Program-made: the position numbers and the translations under genes
In this document: positions 24,982 to 32,684 of the stretch, piece by piece
How the letters are laid out: every line of letters begins with the position of its first letter
How positions within the stretch are numbered: position 1 is the stretch's first letter
Source: an uncultured Lachnospiraceae bacterium
GTDB taxonomy: Bacteria; Bacillota; Clostridia; Lachnospirales; Lachnospiraceae
Direction: 5' to 3'
Length of the DNA stretch: 64,000 bases
NCBI GenBank assembly: GCA_902476265.1
Contig: CABSCP010000005.1
Location: forward strand, 1-64,000
Notes under the pieces: generated by a model
The model's database searches: none
Seen by the model: the letters and a program-made list of their open reading frames with translations, nothing else
What the model was told of the DNA's origin: nothing

Positions 24982-26030
24982 AAAACAGCAGAAATTACCA
25001 TGATGAACTCAACAAACAAAACGTGATCAAGCTGCGGGAGCTGCAGGAAAGTCTGCCCGGCTTCTGCCGCCAGTTCTTTCGGGGGATCGAACAGACCACC
25101 GCTTCCAGGACCCGGATTGCCTATGCCTATGATCTGGGTGTGTTTTTTGAATTTCTGCACCAGAACAACAGCGTCTGCGGCAAAATGGAAATCACGGAAT
25201 ATCCGTTGTCCATTCTGGATCAGATTGCAAAATCCGATATAGAAGAATATCTGGAATATCTTTCCTATTATGTGAAGGATGGGGTGGAATATACCAATGA
25301 TGAGCGGGGAAAACGCCGTAAACTGGCATCACTGCGCACTTTTTACAACTATTTCTTCCGGGATGAGCAGATTTCCACAAATCCCGCGGCGCTGGTTCCT
25401 ATGCCAAAGCTTCATGAGAAAGAAATCGTCCGTCTGGATCCCAACGAGGTGGCCGTCCTTTTGGATCAGGTGGAAGACGGCTCCAAAATGACCAAGAGCC
25501 AGCTGAAATTCCATGAAAAGACAAAAGTGCGGGATCTGGCCCTTCTCACGCTGCTTCTGGGCACGGGCATCCGTGTTTCCGAATGTGTGGGACTGGATCT
25601 GGATGATGTGGATTTTAACAACATGGCCGTTAAAGTGCGCCGTAAGGGCGGCTATGAGGACGTGGTCTATTTTGGCCGTGAGGTGGAAGACTCCCTTTTG
25701 GCTTATCTGGAAGAAAGAAAGCATGTCATCCCTCTGTCCGGACATGAAAATGCTTTCTTTCTCTCCATGCAGAACCGCCGTATGGCAGTCCGCAGTGTTG
25801 AAAACCTTGTTAAAAAATATGCCTCTCTGGTCACCACCACAAAGAAAATAACACCCCATAAACTTCGCAGCACTTACGGCACCACGCTCTATCAGGAAAC
25901 CGGGGACATCTATCTGGTCGCCGATGTGCTGGGACATAAGGATGTCAATACCACCAGGAAACACTACGCTGCCATGAAGGATGAAAATAAGCGCCGTGCA
26001 GCGAAAACGGTAAAACTGCGGGAACCGTAA
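24978..26030 (+). CDS. Tyrosine recombinase, XerC/XerD-like
   Basis: A 350-residue tyrosine recombinase. The N-terminal SAM-like core-binding domain (about 30-150) precedes the catalytic domain, which has Arg in GTGIRVSE, HKLR (about 293-296), His in LGHKD and the Tyr nucleophile in KHYAAM. All catalytic positions are retained. It is coupled to ttcA by a 4-base overlap and no attachment site or cargo is visible, so it looks like a resident chromosomal recombinase rather than a phage integrase. A chromosome-dimer-resolution role is plausible but not shown. Confidence 0.85.
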   Translation: MKNSRNYHDELNKQNVIKLRELQESLPGFCRQFFRGIEQTTASRTRIAYAYDLGVFFEFLHQNNSVCGKMEITEYPLSILDQIAKSDIEEYLEYLSYYVKDGVEYTNDERGKRRKLASLRTFYNYFFRDEQISTNPAALVPMPKLHEKEIVRLDPNEVAVLLDQVEDGSKMTKSQLKFHEKTKVRDLALLTLLLGTGIRVSECVGLDLDDVDFNNMAVKVRRKGGYEDVVYFGREVEDSLLAYLEERKHVIPLSGHENAFFLSMQNRRMAVRSVENLVKKYASLVTTTKKITPHKLRSTYGTTLYQETGDIYLVADVLGHKDVNTTRKHYAAMKDENKRRAAKTVKLREP

Positions 26031-26042
26031 TTACGGTTCCCG
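26019..26042. terminator. 24-base perfect palindrome spanning two convergent stop codons
   Basis: CGGGAACCGTAA is followed directly by its reverse complement. The TAA of the recombinase (26028-26030) and the TAA of the kinase on the opposite strand (26031-26033) meet at the centre, and both proteins end in Arg-Glu-Pro. The RNA can fold as a hairpin in either direction, but T runs are lacking, so terminator activity is uncertain. Confidence 0.6.
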
Positions 26043-28562
26043 ACGTCTGTTCTTTCTCAAATTTTTCTCTGTCCGCCATCTGCTGGGATGATAGAAGGGC
26101 TGCTGCGGCTCCATACTACTGCTGTCGTTCTGGAATGCCGTCTGTACAGGAGAATTTTGCGTCATGCGCGTTGCGCTGCCGCCTTCTCCCGCATGGTCTG
26201 TCACATCATTTCCGGGCGGTCCCAAAGGCGTATCCCATTTCCGGAAAATCAGCAGAACCTTAAACAGATCTCCGTCCACAGATATCTGCATGGAACCATG
26301 CTGTATTTCCGTAAAGCTTCTTGCAATGGCGAGTCCCAGACCGCTGCCCTCCGTATTGCGGGCACCGTCGCCTCTCACAAAACGTTCGGTCAGTTCTTCC
26401 GGCGAAATCTGAAGTTCAGTCCGGGAGATATTTTTCACTTCTATTTCCACCTCCCCTTCCTTTTCCCGCACAATGACATAAACCCGGGTGGCCGGAAGTG
26501 CATATTTGATAATGTTGGTGTAGAGATTTTCAAATATGCGGAAGGTTTTCTGAGGATCCAGAGTGAGCACGATCTTTTCCTCCGGCACTAAAAACTTAAA
26601 CTGGAGCTGGTTTTCTTCCATCCGGTCCTCATATTCCAGATAACATTGCCGCAGCAGATTGCAGATATCCACCTTGTCGTAGTTTAAGGTAATATTGTTT
26701 GTGGTAGCCTTGCTCACTTCGAACAGATCTTCGATCAGCACCTTTAACCGCACCGCTTTTTTGTCCAGGGTGGCAATATATTCCTGCCGCTGTTCATCCG
26801 TAATCCCCGGTTCTTTCAGCAAATTAATATAGGTGATAATCGCGGTCAAAGGCGTCTTTAAATCATGGGAAACGTTGGTGATCAGCTCAGATTTCATCCG
26901 CTGGCTTTTTACTTCTTCACTCACCGCTTTTTTAAAATCCGTCTGAATCTGCCGCAGCTCATTTTTATAGCTTTCAAACACGCCGAAATCTTCGGAAAGG
27001 GCAATGTCAAAATCCCCCTTTGCAATGGAGCTGGTAGCCCAGAGAAGATTCTGGTATTTATTCTGCACATCCTTCACATACTTTTTCATCAGGAAATAGA
27101 TGAGCAGCGAATAGGCGAGCAGAGGAATAAAACCCCACACCCAAAACAAGGTGATGACCCATAAAATGAGGAAGTTGACAATCACCAGCCGCCGGATAAT
27201 CTTTTTCGCATCAGACCCGATGTCGAAATCCACCAGTTCCTGATAAAAACTTTTTGCCAGAGTTATGATTTTATCCCAATAACGATATATAAGCGTGTTC
27301 TTCTTATAAAATTCTTTCCCGCTGAAAAGCCCGGGAATATTGCTGCCCAGTGTAAAGGCCAGTAAAAAATACAGGAAAAAGATCACGCAAACGATAACAA
27401 AACCAACCCATTCCAGATGAACAGGGGCCAGGATATGTTTTGTCAGGTTCGGAAGAAATCCCCCCTTTTGGTAAGCGCAGATCAAATCCACCAGTTTTTC
27501 GGCAAAAGCGATGCCCAGGATCACCAGAAAGGCATCCACTTCAAGAGGGAGCCGGCACAGCTTCAGGGTTTGATAAATATAGGCATCCTTTTGCTTCCGG
27601 TTAAAAAAGAAAACGCAGAATGCGCCGAGGAGCATGGCGGCAGTGAAAAATCCGGCCACCACCCGGGGGACGCCCGCCCGATAATAACTGTTCTGGCTGA
27701 CAAGAGCGTATTCAGGCATGAAATAGTAGGTGTTGTATAAGTCTTCCTTTCCGTTTAACAAAGTCTGATATTGCTGGCTTGTCATCGCATAGATAATTTT
27801 CATATCAGAGGGACGGCGTATGGAGAGCCTGTAACGGTACCATTCCTCTCTTTCCATATTATAAAATCCCACAAAACAGCTTCCGTCATCGCCATAGTAG
27901 TTATCGAAATACTGCTCCCGTCCCAGGGATTCCACTTTCTTTAAAAATTCGCCCACATTCCCGGAAGCGCTGACACCGCAGTTTTCCACATTGCCCGCGC
28001 TGTCATAACTCATATAGACATAATAGACATAAGGATTATCTTCCGGCGTTTTCCCGTCCACAATTTCTTTCAGCGCCCCGGTACTGCTGTTGCCAATGCT
28101 GGCCCCTGTCTTTTTATCGACCGCATAATAATCCAGCAGCTGAGTGAGTTCCGAAGAGCTGCTGCGCATCTGATTGAGCTCCCGCAGGGAGTTTTCCTTG
28201 AACTCATGGACCTGTTCTTCCAACGCGCTGCTTCCCTGAATTGCATCCAGCGGAACATCCCGTGTCATATCCACATTATCGATGCTCTCATCATAGGTGC
28301 TCAGATATTCATCTTCCACATACAGATCGGCATAGGAGTAAGTTTTTTGATCCGCTTTTTCCTTCAAATACTTATATTGAATGAAATTACTCTGATATAA
28401 CATATTGATGAAGGAATTTCCGGTCAGCGGATTCTCAAACTCACTGTCCGCCCTTTTTTCGAAAAAAGGAAAAAAGGACATGAAAATGGCTGTCAGTATC
28501 AAAACCGCTGAGAAAGCAATCCCTATGCTTCTCTTTTTATTGTCTTTCCATTTTGTATCCAA
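26031..28562 (-). CDS. Membrane sensor histidine kinase (HisKA type)
   Basis: An 843-residue kinase. It has an N-terminal membrane helix (IGIAFSAVLILTAIFMSFFP), an extracellular domain of about 280 residues, then six or so further helices (about 305-500), a HAMP-like linker and the kinase core. Phospho-acceptor His566 lies in NVSHDLKTPLTAI, and the G-box is GSGLGLAIARS. A basic, low-complexity tail of about 70 residues extends past the ATPase domain. The start overlaps the response-regulator gene by 26 bases. The membrane layout is unusual for two-helix kinases and suggests membrane-linked sensing; the signal is unknown. Confidence 0.88.
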   Translation of the reverse strand: MDTKWKDNKKRSIGIAFSAVLILTAIFMSFFPFFEKRADSEFENPLTGNSFINMLYQSNFIQYKYLKEKADQKTYSYADLYVEDEYLSTYDESIDNVDMTRDVPLDAIQGSSALEEQVHEFKENSLRELNQMRSSSSELTQLLDYYAVDKKTGASIGNSSTGALKEIVDGKTPEDNPYVYYVYMSYDSAGNVENCGVSASGNVGEFLKKVESLGREQYFDNYYGDDGSCFVGFYNMEREEWYRYRLSIRRPSDMKIIYAMTSQQYQTLLNGKEDLYNTYYFMPEYALVSQNSYYRAGVPRVVAGFFTAAMLLGAFCVFFFNRKQKDAYIYQTLKLCRLPLEVDAFLVILGIAFAEKLVDLICAYQKGGFLPNLTKHILAPVHLEWVGFVIVCVIFFLYFLLAFTLGSNIPGLFSGKEFYKKNTLIYRYWDKIITLAKSFYQELVDFDIGSDAKKIIRRLVIVNFLILWVITLFWVWGFIPLLAYSLLIYFLMKKYVKDVQNKYQNLLWATSSIAKGDFDIALSEDFGVFESYKNELRQIQTDFKKAVSEEVKSQRMKSELITNVSHDLKTPLTAIITYINLLKEPGITDEQRQEYIATLDKKAVRLKVLIEDLFEVSKATTNNITLNYDKVDICNLLRQCYLEYEDRMEENQLQFKFLVPEEKIVLTLDPQKTFRIFENLYTNIIKYALPATRVYVIVREKEGEVEIEVKNISRTELQISPEELTERFVRGDGARNTEGSGLGLAIARSFTEIQHGSMQISVDGDLFKVLLIFRKWDTPLGPPGNDVTDHAGEGGSATRMTQNSPVQTAFQNDSSSMEPQQPFYHPSRWRTEKNLRKNRRREP

Positions 28563-29247
28563 CGCCCCATACCACCTTTAAATATTTTGGATTCTTTGGA
28601 TCAATTTCAATTTTCTCGCGGATTTTCCGGATATGAACCATGATAGTATCCGTATTGATTGCCTTCTCATTCCATATCCTCTCATAGATTTCATCTGCTG
28701 AAAATACCCTGCCCGGGTTCTTCATCAGAAGCAGCAGAATTTTGAATTCAATGGGTGTCAGCTTGACCGGGGAACCGTCCACGAAAACCTCCACCGTTTC
28801 TTCATTCAGCTCAATGCCGCCGATCACATGATAGGTATCCTTCACGGGTTCTGTCTGGGAAATGGCCTCCTTATAGCGGTTATAGCGCCGCAGATGGGAG
28901 TTTACCCGGGCGAGAAGTTCCAGAGGCGTAAAAGGTTTGGTGATGTAATCATCCGCCCCCATATTCAGTCCCATAATTTTATCCACCTCTTCTGACTTTG
29001 CAGAAAGCATGATAACCGGGAAATCATGGCCTTTTTCCCGCACCTTCATCATCATCGTAATGCCGTCCATCCGGGGCATCATGATATCGACGATGGCCAG
29101 GTCAATTTCCTCTCTGGCGATCACTTCAAGGCCTTCTACGCCGTCTTTGGCCTGAAATACTTCATAGCCCTGGTTCTTTAAGTAAATCTCGACACCTTCT
29201 CTGATATCGGAATCGTCTTCCACGATTAAAATATGATTTTTATCCAT
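28537..29247 (-). CDS. OmpR-family response regulator
   Basis: A 236-residue regulator. The receiver domain has Glu10-Asp11-Asp12, phospho-acceptor Asp54 (AIVDIMMPRMDG) and the conserved Lys in TKPFTPLELL. The C-terminal winged helix (about 140-236) carries PIEFKILLLLMKNPGRVFS and DTIMVHIRKIREKI. It is encoded directly upstream of, and overlapping, its kinase. The target genes are not visible; resemblance to VanR-type regulators is only general. Confidence 0.92.
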   Translation of the reverse strand: MDKNHILIVEDDSDIREGVEIYLKNQGYEVFQAKDGVEGLEVIAREEIDLAIVDIMMPRMDGITMMMKVREKGHDFPVIMLSAKSEEVDKIMGLNMGADDYITKPFTPLELLARVNSHLRRYNRYKEAISQTEPVKDTYHVIGGIELNEETVEVFVDGSPVKLTPIEFKILLLLMKNPGRVFSADEIYERIWNEKAINTDTIMVHIRKIREKIEIDPKNPKYLKVVWGVGYKMERQ

Positions 29248-29367
29248 AATGAATCATCCTTCCCTGAACATTCCTTTTTAGAATAGTATAACATGCTATT
29301 CCAAAGAAAAGCAATGTTCTGTTACTTTGTCAGGATACGCAAAAAAGCTTTAAAAGGCCGATGGAAA

Positions 29368-29411
29368 AAGCCAAAGAAATTCTAAAGATTTCCTAAGAAT
29401 TTCTTTGGCTT
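29368..29411 (-). terminator. Terminator of the LysM gene
   Basis: A perfect 16-base stem (AAGCCAAAGAAATTCT and its complement) with a 12-base loop. On the minus strand it is followed by TTTTCC after the final CTT. Confidence 0.82.
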
Positions 29412-29428
29412 ACTATTTCTCACATCAT

Positions 29429-29785
29429 TTATCTGTAATCGCTGCTGTAGTAAGGTACTACAAGATACTCTCCTGCGCGAATGTCGTCATCCGGAAGGTG
29501 ATTTGTCATACGCACTTCCTCAATATAAGCATCCAGTGACTTATAGTGAGAATCCGCATATGTGCCCGCGATGGAATTTAAGGTATCGCCGGGATATACC
29601 AGAATACTGGTGTAATATTTATAAGAAACAGCAGGTTCTTCTGCCGAAGCTCTGGATAAAAAAACAGTGCCGGGAACGCCGAAGATCATTAAAAGGCACA
29701 AAATGATACCTGCGATTATCATGCGGCGCCTGAGCTGGCGCTTTCTCCTGATACGGTTCAGATAAATACGTCTTTCCTCTTTCAT
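29429..29785 (-). CDS. LysM-domain membrane protein, YneA-like SOS division inhibitor candidate
   Basis: A 118-residue protein. A very basic cytoplasmic start (RIRRKRQLRRR) is followed by one membrane helix (about 22-43) and an extracellular LysM domain (about 57-112, ILVYPGDTLNSIAGTY to DIRAGEYLVVPYY). In Bacillus the divergent neighbour of lexA is yneA, a short LysM membrane protein that blocks division during DNA damage. The same layout and the SOS-box-like sites in its promoter suggest an equivalent role here. That role is inference from context and architecture. The ribosome site AGGAGG lies 10 bases before the ATG. Confidence 0.82.
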   Translation of the reverse strand: MKEERRIYLNRIRRKRQLRRRMIIAGIILCLLMIFGVPGTVFLSRASAEEPAVSYKYYTSILVYPGDTLNSIAGTYADSHYKSLDAYIEEVRMTNHLPDDDIRAGEYLVVPYYSSDYR

Positions 29786-29803
29786 AAGTCCATGTCCTCC
29801 TGC

Positions 29804-29830
29804 CGAACATGTGTTGTGAACATGTGTTCT
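29804..29830 (-). promoter_or_regulatory. Two tandem SOS boxes in the LysM gene leader
   Basis: CGAAC-ATGT-GTTGT (29804-29817) and TGAAC-ATGT-GTTCT (29817-29830) fit the Gram-positive LexA pattern CGAAC-N4-GTTCG; the second has a perfect GAAC/GTTC core. They share one base and lie between the -10 box and the ribosome site of the LysM gene. Confidence 0.75.
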
Positions 29831-29840
29831 TTATAATTTG

Positions 29841-29869
29841 ATTATACCGAACATACTTTCGCGTGTCAA
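29841..29869 (-). promoter_or_regulatory. Consensus promoter of the LysM gene with an SOS box in its spacer
   Basis: On the minus strand TTGACA (29869-29864), a 17-base spacer and TATAAT (29846-29841) form a perfect consensus promoter. An SOS box, CGAAC-ATAC-TTTCG (29848-29861), occupies the spacer, so bound LexA would block RNA polymerase. Such a strong promoter needs tight repression, as expected for a division inhibitor. Confidence 0.8.
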
Positions 29870-29888
29870 GCATATATTACCAAAAAGT

Positions 29889-29902
29889 CGAACATTATTT
29901 CG
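29889..29902 (+). promoter_or_regulatory. SOS box upstream of lexA
   Basis: CGAAC-ATTA-TTTCG lies 10 bases upstream of the lexA -35 box. It has the same half-site layout as the box at 29848 and fits LexA autoregulation. Confidence 0.65.
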
Positions 29903-29912
29903 GAATATACGT

Positions 29913-29941
29913 TTGCTTTTTGCTTTTTGCTATGCTATAAT
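29913..29941 (+). promoter_or_regulatory. Promoter of lexA
   Basis: TTGCTT (29913-29918) and TATAAT (29936-29941) are spaced by 17 bases, with an extended -10 TG two bases before the -10 box. The start codon is 67 bases downstream. Confidence 0.65.
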
Positions 29942-30008
29942 ATTTTTAAATATAGACGCGTTATGTTTAGAAAAAGTTTCTAAGAACACAGAAAGGGGTT
30001 TTAAATAT

Positions 30009-30629
30009 ATGGCACAAGGGAAGATTACTGCCAAACAGCAGGAGATTCTGGATTATATCAAGGATGAAATACTGAAAAGGGGATACCCTCCGGCAGTCCG
30101 TGAGATCTGTGAAGCAGTGCATTTGAAGTCCACTTCTTCCGTCCATTCTCATCTTGAGACGCTGGAGAAGAACGGATTTATCAGAAGGGATCCCACCAAA
30201 CCCCGGGCGATTGAGATCTGTGACGAATGTTTCCAGATGGTCCGCACAGAGATGACCAGCCTTCCTGTAATCGGCAGAGTGGCTGCGGGACAGCCGATCC
30301 TTGCGGAGGAGAATGTGGAAAGTTATTTTCCGGTTCCCGAAGAGGTGGTTCCCAAAGGAGAACCCTGTTTTATTTTGAAAGTCTGTGGGGAGTCCATGGT
30401 GAATGCCGGGATTCTGGACGGTGACCAGATTTTTGTACAGAGCTGCAAGGAGGCTCATAACGGACAGATGGTGGTTGCCATGATTGATGATTCCGCTACG
30501 GTGAAGACTTTTTACCGGGAGAACGGCCATGTGCGTCTCCAGCCGGAGAATGACACGATGGAACCGATCATTGTGGATGACTGTCAGATCGTCGGACGGG
30601 TGTTCGGCGTATTCCGTGTTTTCCACTGA
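30009..30629 (+). CDS. lexA: LexA repressor
   Basis: A 206-residue SOS repressor and self-cleaving protease. The N-terminal winged helix includes PPAVREICEAV and LKSTSSVHSHLETL. The cleavage site is Ala93-Gly94 (VAAGQP), and the catalytic dyad is Ser129 (CGESM) and Lys166 (ATVKTF), all intact. ATG 30009 follows GAAAGGGG; an open frame extends upstream but has no proper start. It is divergent from the LysM gene, with four LexA-type boxes between them, so it probably represses both itself and that gene. Confidence 0.95.
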   Translation: MAQGKITAKQQEILDYIKDEILKRGYPPAVREICEAVHLKSTSSVHSHLETLEKNGFIRRDPTKPRAIEICDECFQMVRTEMTSLPVIGRVAAGQPILAEENVESYFPVPEEVVPKGEPCFILKVCGESMVNAGILDGDQIFVQSCKEAHNGQMVVAMIDDSATVKTFYRENGHVRLQPENDTMEPIIVDDCQIVGRVFGVFRVFH

Positions 30630-30661
30630 GGGCAGCATACGGATCTTATAACAAGATAATG

Positions 30662-30703
30662 AAAAGCCATGGCCTTTCGGAAATTCCCAAAGCCATGGCT
30701 TTT
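30662..30703. terminator. Terminator between convergent lexA and rsfS
   Basis: A 12-base stem AAAAGCCATGGC/GCCATGGCTTTT with T runs on both sides (TTTTTT after it on plus, TTTT on minus), so it can serve both genes. Confidence 0.82.
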
Positions 30704-30766
30704 TTATGTGTTTCTTATTCACGAAAAACGCGTTTCCTATTAGTGATAGCCAAAAAGAAACGAAAA

Positions 30767-31126
30767 TCAGTTCTCTGAAAAAGCAGAGAGTTCCACTTTC
30801 TTGCCGTCGCGCCAGATCCTTTCCAGATCATAGAAAAGACGGTTCTGCCGGTCAAATACATGAATGATTACATCGCCGTAATCCATCAGAATCCAGTTGC
30901 CGGTCTGATAGCCTTCCACATTTTTGGGATGATGTCCTGCTCTCGCCAGCATTTCTTCCACATTATCGATCAGCGCCTGCACCTGGTTGATATTGCTTCC
31001 GTTTGCAATGATGAAATAATCTGCGAGAACAGAAACTTCACTGATATCTATAACCGCAATATCTTCCGCCTTCTTCTCTTCCAGAGCGTGGATTGCAATT
31101 TTTGTCATTTCAGCTGCCTGTGTCAT
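30767..31126 (-). CDS. rsfS: Ribosomal silencing factor RsfS
   Basis: A 119-residue protein that binds L14 on the large subunit and blocks subunit joining when nutrients are low. Typical segments are DIAVIDISEVSVLADYFIIANG, NVEGYQTGNWILMDYGDVIIHVF and RLFYDLERIW. Its ATG overlaps the yqeK stop (ATGA), with GGAGG 6 bases before it. It is the last gene of the rplU-rsfS cluster. Confidence 0.95.
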   Translation of the reverse strand: MTQAAEMTKIAIHALEEKKAEDIAVIDISEVSVLADYFIIANGSNINQVQALIDNVEEMLARAGHHPKNVEGYQTGNWILMDYGDVIIHVFDRQNRLFYDLERIWRDGKKVELSAFSEN

Positions 31127-31704
31127 ACTTTTCCTCCGTTTTTATAGAAATCATAGGTTTTCTGGGTCATATTATCTATTTCCATGTTGCCCGCATGCAG
31201 ATAGTCCAGAGTATCCTCCAACGCCATCAAAAGGGCTTTATCCAGATTCTCAAAGGCGGCATTACGGATCTGCGCCAGATTTGGAGCCTGTTTTCTGTTG
31301 GGCTCGATATAATCGGCCAGCCAGACTATTTTTTCAAGCACGGACATTCCGGGCCGTCCGGTGGTGTGGTTTAAAATAGCATTGATCACATCCTTGTCCG
31401 AAACCCCGTATTTTTTCATGGCCAGGAAACTTCCTACCTTCGCATGCAGCAAATAGGGATTCTTCTGCTCTGCTTCACTGATGGCAATATTATATTTTTC
31501 ACAGATGCTGATGCGCTTCTCATTGCTGAGACATTTTGCGCAGTCATGCAGCATACCGGCCAGCAGGGCATTGTTCACATCGGCTCCGTGGCGCATCGCC
31601 AGCGCAGCGGCGGTATAAGCAACTCCCAGCGTATGTTCGTATCGTTTGGCATCCAGCTTTTTTTCCATGGACTGCCGGATCTTTCGGATATCTGATTCCT
31701 TCAT
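31123..31704 (-). CDS. yqeK: YqeK-type HD hydrolase (symmetric Ap4A hydrolase)
   Basis: A 193-residue HD-domain enzyme. Members of the YqeK group split diadenosine tetraphosphate to two ADP. Metal-binding histidines and aspartate are in RYEHTLGVA, LLAGMLHDCAK and AKVGSF. It starts after AAAGGAG and lies between nadD and rsfS, the usual Firmicutes order. Confidence 0.92.
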   Translation of the reverse strand: MKESDIRKIRQSMEKKLDAKRYEHTLGVAYTAAALAMRHGADVNNALLAGMLHDCAKCLSNEKRISICEKYNIAISEAEQKNPYLLHAKVGSFLAMKKYGVSDKDVINAILNHTTGRPGMSVLEKIVWLADYIEPNRKQAPNLAQIRNAAFENLDKALLMALEDTLDYLHAGNMEIDNMTQKTYDFYKNGGKV

Positions 31705-31716
31705 GAGAAACTCCTT

Positions 31717-32319
31717 TCAGCGGTAATAGCCATTTTCTTCCAGAAACAGCCTCACTGCTTCCGGAACCATATACCGGATGGACTGCCCTCTTCTGCATTT
31801 CTCCCGGATATCAGTGGCGGAAATTTCAATATGAAGCGACGGCATCATGCGGATATCGGCACTGTATTTTTGGGAAAGCAGGTCTGCCTGCCTGCGCAGC
31901 TCATCATCCTCCCAGCCGTCCCTGACAGCGGCTATGGTGACGGAAGCCCGGAAAATATCCGCCGGATTTTTCCAGCTCTCCATATGAAAAAGGGTGTCCG
32001 CGCCTACGATATTATAAAAAACCGCATCCGGCAGGCGCTTTTTTAACAGCGCCAGCGTTTCGTAAGTATAGGAATTGCCGCTGCGCACCACTTCGATATC
32101 CGACTCCCGGAAACAGGGATTTTCCTGTGCGGCCAGCTTTACCATGGAAAGCCTTACGTCCCCGGGCAGAATCTCCCCCGGGTCTTTCATGTAAGAACAG
32201 CCGCTTGGAATCAACAGAACTTCATCCAGCGCATACATTTCCCTGGCCGTTTCTGCCAGAAGCAGATGCCCGTTGTGGATGGGATTGAAGGTGCCGCCCA
32301 AAATACCGATTTTCCTCAT
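31717..32319 (-). CDS. nadD: Nicotinate-nucleotide adenylyltransferase
   Basis: A 200-residue enzyme that makes deamido-NAD from nicotinate mononucleotide and ATP. The nucleotidyltransferase motif GTFNPIHNGH is at the N-terminus and the second motif ISATDIREKC near 160. ATG 32319 is selected because AAGGAG precedes it by 6 bases; an earlier in-frame ATG has no ribosome site. It follows yhbY in the ribosome-linked cluster. Confidence 0.93.
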   Translation of the reverse strand: MRKIGILGGTFNPIHNGHLLLAETAREMYALDEVLLIPSGCSYMKDPGEILPGDVRLSMVKLAAQENPCFRESDIEVVRSGNSYTYETLALLKKRLPDAVFYNIVGADTLFHMESWKNPADIFRASVTIAAVRDGWEDDELRRQADLLSQKYSADIRMMPSLHIEISATDIREKCRRGQSIRYMVPEAVRLFLEENGYYR

Positions 32320-32339
32320 GTGCCACTCCTTAACTCCTG

Positions 32340-32639
32340 TCAAAGAGGAAGTTCTATTTTTTTATGATCCTTGTTTTCCTTATAAAGAACGATTTTCTTG
32401 CCGATCACCTGAACCACGGTGGATTTTGTCCGTTCCGCCACCATCTGTGCAATTTCTCTGGGGTCGTCAAAGCAGTTTTTTAACACGGAAATTTTGATGA
32501 TTTCCCTGGTGTTGAAGGCTTCACTGATGGCAGTTGTCCCCTCAGGCGTCAGGCTGGATTTCCCGATCTGGAAAATGGGGTCCAAACTGCTGGCGAGCTT
32601 CATCAAATAGGCTCTCTGCTTACTGGTCAAATTTGTCAT
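32340..32639 (-). CDS. yhbY: CRM-domain ribosome assembly RNA-binding protein
   Basis: A 99-residue single CRM (CRS1-YhbY) domain protein that associates with pre-50S particles. The family pattern LTSKQRAYLMKLASSLDPIF and the IGKSSLTP loop are present. It is encoded between obg and nadD, fitting large-subunit assembly. Confidence 0.92.
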   Translation of the reverse strand: MTNLTSKQRAYLMKLASSLDPIFQIGKSSLTPEGTTAISEAFNTREIIKISVLKNCFDDPREIAQMVAERTKSTVVQVIGKKIVLYKENKDHKKIELPL

Positions 32640-32684
32640 AATCTCTTATCTCCCTGTATGATAGGTTGGGGATCCCCCCGTTTG

